A DNA stretch of 64,000 nt from JANNBN01 sp963763885 (lineage in GTDB: Bacteria; Actinomycetota; Acidimicrobiia; Acidimicrobiales; JANYDT01). The stretch lies in contig CAVXQD010000007.1 in the NCBI GenBank assembly GCA_963763885.1, positions 1,612,001 through 1,676,000 on the forward strand, read 5' to 3'. Of the stretch, positions 43,015 to 51,715 are shown in pieces; the stretch's first letter is position 1; each line of letters begins with the position of its first letter. The notes beneath the pieces are model-generated. The model saw only the letters and a list, made by a program, of their open reading frames with translations, was not told where the DNA came from and searched no databases. A program made the translations under genes and the position numbers.

Positions 43015-43935
43015 ATGACTCGGACTGGTTCCCCGCTCAAGATAGGCCTGGTCGGATGCGGGCCTTGGGGGGCGAACATCCTTCGCGACCTGCAAGTCCT
43101 CAACTGTCAGGTCCTCGTAGCAGCGAGGCATGAATCCTCGAGGGAGCGCGCCAGGCAGGGTGGCGCCACTTTTGTGGGCAGTCTGGAGGATCTCCTGCGG
43201 CAGACCGTCGACGGCTACGTGGTGGCGATCAATACCGGGGATCACGGCGCAACGATTCGATCACTGGTCGGCGAACGGAAGCCGATTTTCGTGGAGAAAC
43301 CTCTCACCACCAGCGTGACGGAAGCGGAAGAAATGGCGACCCTTGGAGCGGGTCTCGTGTTCATGATGGACAAGTGGCGCTACCACCCTGGCGTAGGCGT
43401 CATGGCGAGCCTCGTCAAGAGCGGCGAACTGGGCAAGGTCGTAGGGGTACATACGAGACGCAATCAACGTGCTTGGCATCACGACTGCGAGGAGCCCTGG
43501 ACGCTTCTCCCGCACGACCTTGCGATCGTTGACGAATTACTTGGAGGAGTGCCACCGATTCGGTCCGTGGCGTTGGACCGCGTCGCTGGAGCAACCTACG
43601 GATTGATTGCACGGTGCGGTGAGGACCCCTGGGTTGTGTTCGAGTGCTCCGGCCGTTCACACGCCACCATCCGAGAAGTTTCCGTTTTCTGCGAAGGTGG
43701 AACCGTTGTGTTGTCTGGGGGATACGCGGACTCCATACTGGTCTTCCGGGACAAGGGAAGGATGCTGGCTACTGCCCCAGAAGAAGTCCCATGCCCCGGA
43801 GAATGGCCTTTGCTGGCGGAGTTGCGCGAATTCGTCCGGTACATCGCAGGCGGTCCAGCACCGCGCGCCGACGTTCACAGCGGCCTCCGTCACGTCGAAC
43901 TCATCGACGCAATGTTGCATTGGTCCGCGCCGTAA
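43015..43935 (+). CDS. Gfo/Idh/MocA-family oxidoreductase
   Basis: 306 residues. Rossmann loop KIGLVGCGPWGANILRDL at the start, the catalytic-lysine motif PIFVEKPLTTSVTEAEEM near residue 92, and a C-terminal alpha/beta domain. These enzymes oxidise or reduce nucleotide sugars or sugar carbonyls with NAD(P). It diverges from the RmlC-like gene; together with it and the following glycosyltransferase, it likely makes an activated sugar for the polysaccharide. Confidence 0.88.
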   Translation: MTRTGSPLKIGLVGCGPWGANILRDLQVLNCQVLVAARHESSRERARQGGATFVGSLEDLLRQTVDGYVVAINTGDHGATIRSLVGERKPIFVEKPLTTSVTEAEEMATLGAGLVFMMDKWRYHPGVGVMASLVKSGELGKVVGVHTRRNQRAWHHDCEEPWTLLPHDLAIVDELLGGVPPIRSVALDRVAGATYGLIARCGEDPWVVFECSGRSHATIREVSVFCEGGTVVLSGGYADSILVFRDKGRMLATAPEEVPCPGEWPLLAELREFVRYIAGGPAPRADVHSGLRHVELIDAMLHWSAP

Positions 43936-43968
43936 GGCTCGTCGAGCCCGACCCCCCTCATTACCGTC

Positions 43969-44955
43969 ATGGCAAAAGTCATCGTTCTGATTCCGACGTT
44001 CGACCACGGGCCCACCTTGCTTCCTGCGATCCATTCGGCACTTCACCAAACCGAATCTGACCTGGAAGTCCACATCATTGGCGACGGTGCTCCGGCTTCA
44101 ACGGATGCGCTCATGTCAACGCTGATCGAAACGGATTCGAGGGTTCACTATCACCCTCACCCCAAAAGCCCGCGGACGGGTGAACCGTACCGTCACAGCT
44201 TGCTCAGCAGGGTTGATTGCGACTTCGTTGCGTACCTCAGCGACGACGATATTTGGGCGCCCAATCACGTCGAACGTCTCATCGAACCTTTGATACGTGG
44301 AGTTGATTTCGCAGCGACACTTACCCTTTTGCTGGGTGCCGAGAGCCCCCAGTTGATGCGGGTCGACCTCGCTCAACCGTCGGACAGAGCGTTGCTGCTT
44401 GGAGATGTCAACCGCATCACGCTGAGCGCCGCGGGTCATCGGTTGGACTCATATTTACGCTTACCATTTGGCTGGCGGACGACGCCCGTTGGTCAGTGGA
44501 CAGACCACTGGATGTGGAAACAGTGGTTAGGCGAACCCTGGGTGACTGCCGAGTCGATTTGGGCCCTCACCGCCGTCCACATCCCACGTCAATTCAGGGC
44601 AAACGATACGAACGAGGACATGGCCGCCAAGAGCTGGGAGTGGTGGGGACGCGTGTCGCACACGGGCTGGGAACGGGATCGCGAGGCAATGCTGATCAGC
44701 GCAGGCAGCAACGTAGAACGGTTGGCCGAAATCGAACTGGCGAATTCGAAGGTCAAGGTCGAGGAGGCCGACCTGCAACTAGCTGCGATTCAAGACAAAT
44801 TGAGCGCGGCCACCGAAAGGCAGGCGCAATCAACCGAGTTGAACGACCGTTTGGTGCGGCAACTTGAATTGGCCGGAGGAACAACTCCACCAAGCACTCC
44901 AACAGCGCGACCAACTGCTGTCTTCGACAATTTGGCGCATGACGAAACCTCTTAG
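43969..44955 (+). CDS. Glycosyltransferase family 2 (GT-A)
   Basis: 328 residues. VIVLIPTFDHGPTLLPAI begins the GT-A fold, and FVAYLSDDDIWAP carries the metal-binding DxD-like acidic motif. A C-terminal coiled-coil-like region (about residues 250-300) is rich in Glu, Lys and Gln. It starts 33 bp after the dehydrogenase gene, so an operon is likely. The donor sugar is unknown. Confidence 0.85.
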   Translation: MAKVIVLIPTFDHGPTLLPAIHSALHQTESDLEVHIIGDGAPASTDALMSTLIETDSRVHYHPHPKSPRTGEPYRHSLLSRVDCDFVAYLSDDDIWAPNHVERLIEPLIRGVDFAATLTLLLGAESPQLMRVDLAQPSDRALLLGDVNRITLSAAGHRLDSYLRLPFGWRTTPVGQWTDHWMWKQWLGEPWVTAESIWALTAVHIPRQFRANDTNEDMAAKSWEWWGRVSHTGWERDREAMLISAGSNVERLAEIELANSKVKVEEADLQLAAIQDKLSAATERQAQSTELNDRLVRQLELAGGTTPPSTPTARPTAVFDNLAHDETS

Positions 44956-45015
44956 GTCCGCATTAGATCGGACGCGCAGAAGTCCTTAGGCCTGTTCGGC
45001 CGGGCCGGCAATCAG

Positions 45016-46347
45016 TCAGCGGCCACGTTGGCGAATCACCGAACGAACCGTGCGGCTGAGAATGCGGAGATCGAGGGCGAGCGACTGGTTGCGCAGGTAG
45101 TACAAGTCATATTGCAGTTTCTCAATCGCTTCGGCCTCGGTCGCTGCGTAGCGATGCTTGACCTGTGCCCAACCGGTAATCCCAGGAGTAACGAGATGGC
45201 GTAGCTCGTAGGCGGCTTCTTTTCGCACAAGTTCCTCGACATAATGGGGCTGTTCCGGCCGTGGCCCGACTAAGGACAGGTCACCCTTCAACACGTTCCA
45301 CAGCTGTGGAAACTCGTCGAGATGCGAACGACGCAGCAGTTTGCCGAACGGCGTTATCCGTGGATCGTCGGGCTCGGTCCACGTCGTCGTCGAGACATCG
45401 CTGCCGACCCTCATGGTGCGGAACTTCGCAATGGTGAAGACGCATCCATCGCGACCAACTCGCGGTTGGGAGAACAAGAGTGGGCCGCGATTTGCGAACA
45501 AGTTCCCGATCAGCACAAACGGCACTGCGCACAACGCAATGACGAGACCAAGCGAGGCTCCCACAAGATCCATTACGCGCTTCGTTCGCCGATATGTGGA
45601 GTGATGGAGCGTTCGAACGTCGAACAGCATGGTCATCCGGGTGAGTTCGCCGAGAGACTCCTTGCCGATGTACTCCTCGTAGAACTGTGCGAGCGTCCGT
45701 ACTTTCACACCGGACCGGTGCAGCACGGTGACAGCGTCGACAACCCGGGGCATCGAAGTAAACGAGTCTGCCGCCACAATCAACGACGGCTCATCGCGAG
45801 CGAGGCGCAAGTGGACTTCGGCTGCCGACGACAGCCCCGATAGTTCGTCCGTAGTGACGACGTCGACGAGCAGAAATGGTGCCTCGGGAAAGGGGAAATC
45901 ACGAGCACAATCGCTCTGCAAGCCTGGTGCGTCATCGGGATGGACCAACGCACACACCCTTTCGCGACGCACCAACCGCCGATCCGATCGGATCGAGAGA
46001 GCCGAGCAAACGAAAGACCATCCCGGCTGTGCGGCTCCGTTCCACAGGATGACTCGGCGAGGAAGAAGGCCGGGAGAAATTGTCTGGATCAGCAGCCAGA
46101 CTGCGGTGGCAATAGCACCAGCGAGAAGCGCTCGCAGAATTGCTGGTTGGACATCGTCGGCCTCGTCAGGAATGCCGGACACAGCGGCTACGAACACGTG
46201 CAGCAAGGCAAACGCTAGGTACGCTGCGTAACTGTTCTGTGATCCGAATCGGTACGGCACATCGGACCAACGCGAGTGCAGCAAACCTGACAACAGGACA
46301 ATCAGCACCGATCCGACTGGGAAGGCGGTCCTAACGAGACGCTGCAT
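45016..46347 (-). CDS. Polyprenyl sugar-phosphate transferase (initiating enzyme, WbaP/ExoY type)
   Basis: 443-residue membrane enzyme that attaches the first sugar-1-phosphate to undecaprenyl phosphate. Several N-terminal helices, a soluble CoA-binding-like domain, then the C-terminal PHPT core: KRVMDLVGASLGLVIA (membrane segment), AKFRTMR, HLDEFPQLWNVLKGD, LSLVGPRPE and LVTPGITGWAQV. Which sugar it uses is not predictable. It starts from the divergent gap with the next glycosyltransferase gene (34 bp). It likely begins repeat-unit assembly. Confidence 0.93.
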   Translation of the reverse strand: MQRLVRTAFPVGSVLIVLLSGLLHSRWSDVPYRFGSQNSYAAYLAFALLHVFVAAVSGIPDEADDVQPAILRALLAGAIATAVWLLIQTISPGLLPRRVILWNGAAQPGWSFVCSALSIRSDRRLVRRERVCALVHPDDAPGLQSDCARDFPFPEAPFLLVDVVTTDELSGLSSAAEVHLRLARDEPSLIVAADSFTSMPRVVDAVTVLHRSGVKVRTLAQFYEEYIGKESLGELTRMTMLFDVRTLHHSTYRRTKRVMDLVGASLGLVIALCAVPFVLIGNLFANRGPLLFSQPRVGRDGCVFTIAKFRTMRVGSDVSTTTWTEPDDPRITPFGKLLRRSHLDEFPQLWNVLKGDLSLVGPRPEQPHYVEELVRKEAAYELRHLVTPGITGWAQVKHRYAATEAEAIEKLQYDLYYLRNQSLALDLRILSRTVRSVIRQRGR

Positions 46348-46381
46348 GAGGCAACGTTAGAGCCTCGGAGGTGCCCCTAGC

Positions 46382-47377
46382 ATGAGACGCGTGGAACGAA
46401 AGGTGGGCGGCACAGAGTTCGCGGTTCCCCCGGCTTCCAGCCCTGAAAGTGCGGTGCTCGTCGTCGTGCTCAGGCTTGGATCCCCCGCTTTGTCTCCCGA
46501 ACTTCTGGAGTCACTTTCCGTCCTTCGACAAAACTATCCAGTGCATTCGGTGGTCGTGGTCGAGAACGCCGACGGTCGACCGGCAGAGCCTCTCGACGAA
46601 CCTGGAGTCGATGCGACCATCCGGCTTTCGTTCAATCGTGGGTATGCGGTAGCCATGAACACCGCAGCCCGGTCTGTGGACCCCGACCGCTTCTTCTGTT
46701 TGTTGTTCATCACGGACGACGCCGTCGTGTCAGCCGGATCCTTGGACCGCCTCCTGCGACCCCTGTCCGATGACCACATAGCAATCACCGCGCCAGCGAT
46801 CTTCACAGATGGCGAGCTGCGGATTGGAGGGACGTGGAACTCGACGTTCGGTTGGTCTCGCCACATCGTGGCGCAGCACGGCGAAATCGATCGCACCAAG
46901 ACTCCGGTTTGGGCAGACGGTGCGTGTCTTGCCATCAAACAACACCTCTTCGCCGAACTGGGCGGGTTCGACGAACGCACGTTCTTGTATGTCGAAGACG
47001 TTCAACTCGGGGTACGCGCAACCCTGTTGGGCAAGCGGGTTGCAATCATCCCCGAGGTGGTCATCACCCAAAAGAGCGGCATGCGAAACCGCAGCGGCGC
47101 TCACGGATACCTGTTGATACGCAACGAAATGCTGTCGCTCCGAACAATGGGACACTCGGTACTACCGGCGGCCGCGGTCGGAACTTCCCGAGCCGCCCTG
47201 GAGGTGGCCCGATCCGCGCTTACTACCGGGCGTCGAATCCACCACCTTCGACAGGCTGTGGGTATGACCTGGGGTGTGTTCCACGGGCTCATTCGCCGAT
47301 CGGGTCCGCCTCCACGATTGCTGGCCAAATGGGCCACCATTCCGGCGATCGAACACGACCGCGTGGTGCGATCGTGA
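46382..47377 (+). CDS. Glycosyltransferase family 2 (rhamnosyltransferase-like)
   Basis: 331 residues. The N-terminal GT-A core has VVVVENADG, LSFNRGYAVAMNTAA and FLLFITDDAVV, followed by FDERTFLYVEDVQLGVRATL, which is the acceptor-binding ED motif of rhamnosyltransferase-like GT2 enzymes. GGAGGT lies about nine bases before ATG 46382. The C-terminal segment is more hydrophobic. It shares a 34-bp divergent region with the sugar-phosphate transferase gene. Confidence 0.87.
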   Translation: MRRVERKVGGTEFAVPPASSPESAVLVVVLRLGSPALSPELLESLSVLRQNYPVHSVVVVENADGRPAEPLDEPGVDATIRLSFNRGYAVAMNTAARSVDPDRFFCLLFITDDAVVSAGSLDRLLRPLSDDHIAITAPAIFTDGELRIGGTWNSTFGWSRHIVAQHGEIDRTKTPVWADGACLAIKQHLFAELGGFDERTFLYVEDVQLGVRATLLGKRVAIIPEVVITQKSGMRNRSGAHGYLLIRNEMLSLRTMGHSVLPAAAVGTSRAALEVARSALTTGRRIHHLRQAVGMTWGVFHGLIRRSGPPPRLLAKWATIPAIEHDRVVRS

Positions 47378-47498
47378 CAACGGCCCTCCACGACTGCCGC
47401 TGAGTCGAGGCCGATCGACGCTACAGTCAACCCGGCGGTACCGACGTCGATCCGCCCTTCGGTCGGTCAGTTGGCTTATCTTTCCCAACCAGATTCCA

Positions 47499-49055
47499 AT
47501 GGAAGCAGAACCACTCACCGTCGTCGTCATCGGAACCGGTCCGACGGCTTTCGCTGCTGTGAAAGCGCTGCTTGAACGCGGCCGTCGGGTCCATGTCATC
47601 GACATCGGAACTGACCTCCCCACGTCGGTCACCCACGCAATCGATGCTGCCAAACAAGACCATCCCACCTCCTGGTCACCAGACATCATCACTGCGCTGG
47701 ACGGCGGGGAGGTCGTCAGCAGACTCGCAGGAAAACTGTATTTCGGCACAGACACCCCGTACCGGTACCCCACTCAGGTTGCCCCGATCGTTCACGAAAC
47801 CGGAGCGCTTCTTCCCATCAGCGGAGCGCTTGGTGGCCTCTCGAACGTGTGGGGCGCGGGCATTCTGAGTTTGTCGCCATCGGAATTCGAGTCATGGCCG
47901 GTGAGTTCGTCCGAGATGAACCATTCGTACGCGAATGTCGCACGTCATTTTCCGATTGTCGGTTGCCACGACGCCCTTGACCACCGGTTCCCCTGGCCGT
48001 TTGAACCTTCAGGCTCGCCTGCCTTGTCGACAAGGTTTCGTCGGTTCGTGAGCGATGACAAACGGTCGCATCAGCCTGGCAACGTGCTCATCGGCGCATC
48101 GAGGTTGATGGTCGCTCCCCTCGGAAAGGGCTGTACGGGATGCGGGCGATGTCTGACCGGCTGCCCGTACGGAGCGATATTCGATGCCCGGAATCTGTTT
48201 CGTCCACTAATCGACAACGGCGCCCTGACTTACCAAACCGGAACCGTCGTCGAGTCAATCTCCGAAACTGCGGCCGGTGTCGAAATCCGAGCCACCGACC
48301 TTGCATCACAACGCCAAACCACCGTTCTCGCCGACCGAGTGCTGATCGCAGCTGGCTCAGTTTCGTCGGTCTCAATCCTCCAACGCTCCGGACTGTGCAG
48401 TACAACAATCACCGTTCGCGATAGCCAGGTTTTCTATGTTCCCTTGGTCCTCGGGACTCGGTGGACCCCCGACTCGGCCCACTTCACCCTCGCCCAGGCG
48501 TTTGTCGTCTCAGCTGACTCCCGACCGGAGGAGGATTTTCAGCTCAGTATCTATGACACCAGCGACGAGCTTGCTCAGCGATTCGAACTGATGGCGCCTC
48601 GGCCGTTGGTGCCACTCGCCAAAAGGTTTGGGGGCCTTGCCGCACGACGGGTGGTGGGCGGCATTGGTTTTCTCCCATCGGAACTCAGCGGAACCTTGGA
48701 TGTCTCGACGCACAAGGGCCGGACGGTCGTGCGAACCACTTCGGGAGAGGCCACCAAGCCCGCCGTCAAGCGGGTCGTACGTCGACTTGAACGAGCACTG
48801 CTCGCCCGAGGAGTCGGGGTGATCTCGCCACTCGTCCAAATCCCCGGTCCTGGAGCGGGTTTCCACGTTGGTTCGGCACTCCCCATGACGAACACGCCCG
48901 GGCCCGGCGAGACCGATTCACTGGGGCGACCGCCCAAGTCAGGTCGCATTCATGTCGTCGATTCAACGATCCTGCCGAGACTCCACCCCGGACCAACAAC
49001 GTTCACGGCAATGGCGAACGCCGATCGAATCGTTCGGGCGATTTACGCACAATGA
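47499..49055 (+). CDS. GMC-family oxidoreductase with a 4Fe-4S cysteine motif
   Basis: 518-residue flavoprotein. FAD-binding VVVIGTGPTAFAAVKAL is at the N-terminus and the GMC C-terminal signature is STILPRLHPGPTTFTAMANA. Between them CTGCGRCLTGCPYGAIF places Cys212, Cys215, Cys218 and Cys222 as in ferredoxin-type 4Fe-4S sites. This suggests electrons leave the flavin through an iron-sulfur centre, instead of going to oxygen, which is not usual for GMC oxidases but known in some relatives. The probable substrate is a polysaccharide precursor alcohol. The next gene starts inside its stop codon (ATGA). Confidence 0.82.
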   Translation: MEAEPLTVVVIGTGPTAFAAVKALLERGRRVHVIDIGTDLPTSVTHAIDAAKQDHPTSWSPDIITALDGGEVVSRLAGKLYFGTDTPYRYPTQVAPIVHETGALLPISGALGGLSNVWGAGILSLSPSEFESWPVSSSEMNHSYANVARHFPIVGCHDALDHRFPWPFEPSGSPALSTRFRRFVSDDKRSHQPGNVLIGASRLMVAPLGKGCTGCGRCLTGCPYGAIFDARNLFRPLIDNGALTYQTGTVVESISETAAGVEIRATDLASQRQTTVLADRVLIAAGSVSSVSILQRSGLCSTTITVRDSQVFYVPLVLGTRWTPDSAHFTLAQAFVVSADSRPEEDFQLSIYDTSDELAQRFELMAPRPLVPLAKRFGGLAARRVVGGIGFLPSELSGTLDVSTHKGRTVVRTTSGEATKPAVKRVVRRLERALLARGVGVISPLVQIPGPGAGFHVGSALPMTNTPGPGETDSLGRPPKSGRIHVVDSTILPRLHPGPTTFTAMANADRIVRAIYAQ

Positions 49056-49870
49056 CTCACTCCTTGTTTCCATCCGAACGCCGTCGCGTTGGCGTGACTG
49101 GGGCGACTGGATTCCTCGGGACTCACCTCACCGCAGCGCTCTCGAAATCGGCAACCTCATCGGTCGTGCCGCTGGTGCGGTCGCCCTCGGGACCCGTCGA
49201 CCATATGTACACATTTGGTCGACCACCTGACCCGGAACTGATTCGGTCTTTAGACACCGTGGTCCACCTCGCGTGGGAGACCAACTCCAGGTCTGTCGAT
49301 TCAGCACAGGCCAGCGTTCGGGCGAGCATGGAGTTGGCAGACGTTGCGCTCCTCTCAGGGAAGCGCTTCATCTTCGTATCGACGATGTCGGCCCAAGGGG
49401 GCCCGAACTCCCGTTATGCAGCGTCGAAGATCGACGTCGAACAGTTCGTCCTGTCAAAAGGTGGGGTCGTCCTTCGGCCGGGACTGATCATCAGCTCGCC
49501 GCCGGTCGGCCTGTGGAAACTGCTCGCCCAAGCAGGCAGATCGCCTGTCATTCCTATGCCTGCGCATGCCCGTGTTTTTGTTGTGCGTTTGGCGATCCTC
49601 TTGGAAGACCTCGCTCGTCTGATTGAACACGACCAACAGCCGCTCAACACCACCGCCACGTCTGTGCGTCTTGACGAGCTGATATCGATAGCGTCCAGTC
49701 GGCACGTCAAACCAGTCCCGATTCCAGCAAGAGTGATGAGACCTGTTTCCCGAGCCCTCGGCTCAATCGAATCAACCGAATCGCTTGCCGACAGTCTGCG
49801 AGGCATCATGGAAACTCCACAACACCCCCGGTCAGCCGACCGTCTGTATCCAATCGTGAGCGAACCGTGA
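49052..49870 (+). CDS. NAD-dependent nucleotide-sugar epimerase/dehydratase-like protein
   Basis: 272 residues, short-chain extended dehydrogenase fold. VGVTGATGFLGTHLTAAL binds NAD(P), VVHLAWETN follows, and SRYAASKIDVEQ contains the YxxxK catalytic pair. It is shorter than most epimerases and its C-terminal substrate domain is reduced. It is translationally coupled to the GMC oxidoreductase, so both may act on the same sugar. It ends at the start of a methyltransferase gene. Confidence 0.83.
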   Translation: MTHSLFPSERRRVGVTGATGFLGTHLTAALSKSATSSVVPLVRSPSGPVDHMYTFGRPPDPELIRSLDTVVHLAWETNSRSVDSAQASVRASMELADVALLSGKRFIFVSTMSAQGGPNSRYAASKIDVEQFVLSKGGVVLRPGLIISSPPVGLWKLLAQAGRSPVIPMPAHARVFVVRLAILLEDLARLIEHDQQPLNTTATSVRLDELISIASSRHVKPVPIPARVMRPVSRALGSIESTESLADSLRGIMETPQHPRSADRLYPIVSEP

Positions 49871-50663
49871 CCCCTTCCGCTCCCTCTCAACAAAGTGGTC
49901 TCGATTTCGACATCAACACAGCGTCTCGGCTTGATGCGCACTCCGACGCTCTTGCGGCGAAACCAGAACTGCAGACGCTCTTCGGAGACATCCACCATCG
50001 TTTCCTTCGCTATGAAACCGAATACGGAACCGCGACAGCCGGGAGCGAGGGTCGAACTGGGTCCGGCGTGTATCCACTCAAGCGGACCGACGCCGAAGTG
50101 TTTGCCGCCGAGGTCGTCGTGGGCAGCAAGGTCGACCTGCTGTTCGACGCGCAGCACATGCCGTTCGGAGCGGGGTCCGTTCGAGCCTGTTCCTGCAGAA
50201 TGTGTTCGACCACTTTTCCGATCCGTCATTATTCTTCGCCGAAGCCAGCCGCGTTCTTGCCGAGGGCGGAACGGTCATCATGCTCGAACCGCACGCAAGT
50301 CTTCTCGGTCGACTCATCTACCCGCGTCTGTTTGAACCGAGACATTCGATCGACAGATGCGAGGGTGGCGGGCTCCTCAGAGCGGGCCCATGGAAGGCGC
50401 CAATCAGGCACTTTCCGACATTGTGTTTCGCCGAGACCTGGTCTGTTCGACGCGGCCTTTCCGACTTTGAAAGTAGTGGCCGAAGGAGTCGACCACGGGT
50501 GGTTTCGTTACCTCGCCAGCGGTGGGTTGAACTTCAGGCGAGTGGCACCTCGGTGGGCATTCGGGTTGGCACGGCGGTACAACGACGTCTCGGTCCGCTC
50601 CATCGCGTGTTCGGGATTCATCACTACATCGTTTTGCGAAGAGAATCTCCCGGACCGCAATGA
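49867..50663 (+). pseudogene. SAM-dependent methyltransferase, broken by several frameshifts
   Basis: Frame 1 is intact up to about 50180 (MTPSAPSQQSGLDFDI..., then VDLLFDAQHMPFGAGSV, which resembles the post-II segment). Frame 3 continues with LFLQNVFDHFSDPSLFFAEA (from about 50187), another frame with PMEGANQALSDIVFRRD (about 50390-50440), frame 1 again (about 50440-50580), and frame 3 ends with LHRVFGIHHYIVLRRES. The pieces add up to one class I methyltransferase of normal order, so indels and not deletions separate them. ATGA overlaps link it to its neighbours. Poor sequence quality or recent decay are both possible. Confidence 0.6.
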
Positions 50664-50990
50664 ACGGTTACCTCGCCCAGTCCGCCATCGGCGCAGCTGC
50701 CACGCTTGTCCTGATGATCTTCGCCGTTCGAGCAATGAGGCGCGAGCGACTGACGTTCAGTCTCTTCACACTGTGGTTGTTCGTAGCGTTCCTCATCGGG
50801 CTCGCAGCACCAGTCTCAAACTGGCTCAAGACCTGGCCGAGGAAGCCGGGCTCTCACCTTCTGGCGTCGTCCTCGGTGTCTCGGTGAGCATCTTGTTGCT
50901 AGCGCTCTGGCGGATCTCGCTCGACGTGTCAACGCTTCGAAGAATCGTTGCGACACTCACAACAAATATGGCAACCCGGGTCGGGGATGC
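50660..50990 (+). pseudogene. DUF2304-type small membrane protein, frameshifted
   Basis: ATG 50660 starts a protein with two or three helices: AIGAAATLVLMIFAVRAM and FSLFTLWLFVAFLIGLAAP, and after a shift near 50815 the other frame gives SPSGVVLGVSVSILLLALW followed by an amphipathic SLDVSTLRRIVATL. This is the length and pattern of DUF2304, often found beside family 2 glycosyltransferases of GtrB type, as here. The exact end is unclear because of the shifts. Confidence 0.55.
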
Positions 50991-51715
50991 AGGCGCAAAC
51001 TCCACCACGGCGATCGCCGTCGTCGTCCCCGCTTTCAACGAGGCACGTGGGCGGGTGGTGGACACGATCCGTTCCGCTCGGTTAGCATGCATCGTGGTGG
51101 ACGACGGCTCGACCAACGCGACTGCTCGCCTGGCAGGACCGCCGGAGCGAACGTCCTGCGCCATCCGACAAACCTTGGGGTTGGAGCCGCGCTGCGAACC
51201 GGGTTCGGATTCGCTGCATCACACGGTTACGAGGCCGTCGTTCAGTGCGATGCCGACGGACAACATCCGCCGCAGTCCATCCAAGCGTTGGTCGACGCCT
51301 GGCGGTCAGGCAAAGGCGATCTCGTTATCGGTTCTCGCTTCGCCGTGGGCGGTAGTTACACCGAGTCGATTTCCTTCGTGCGCCGTGCCGTGATCCAGAG
51401 CTTGGCTCGCTACTCAACAAAAGTATGTGGGACTACGATCACCGATCCCACATCGGGGTTTCGCATCCTCAGCAATGAGCTCGCAAAAGTTGTTTCAGCT
51501 GAACTCGGCGATCACTATCTTGCCGACACGTTCGAACTCGTTGTTCGAACCGCCCGCGCAGGCTATGCCGTTTCCGAAGTCGAAGTCGCCATGATCGGCC
51601 GCCAAGGCGGAGTCGCAAGCGCTCGCGGCTCGAAGTCGCCCTCTACACGACCCGCGTTGTGCTCGTGACCCTTCTTCACCTCTCTCCGGCGCTGTCCAAG
51701 AGGCCAACCGCGTGA
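50967..51715 (+). pseudogene. GtrB/DPM-like family 2 glycosyltransferase, frameshifted
   Basis: Pieces in three frames: AIAVVVPAFNEARGRVVDTI and CIVVDDGSTNATARLA (frame 1, about 51000-51135), NVLRHPTNLGVGAALRTGFG with QCDADGQHPPQSIQ (frame 3, about 51140-51620), and RLEVALYTTRVVLVTLLHL in the last (about 51625-51712). The second frame carries the DxD-like DADGQ and GSRF segments. Put together they make a polyprenol-phosphate sugar synthase or simple GT2. Two indels separate the parts. Confidence 0.65.
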
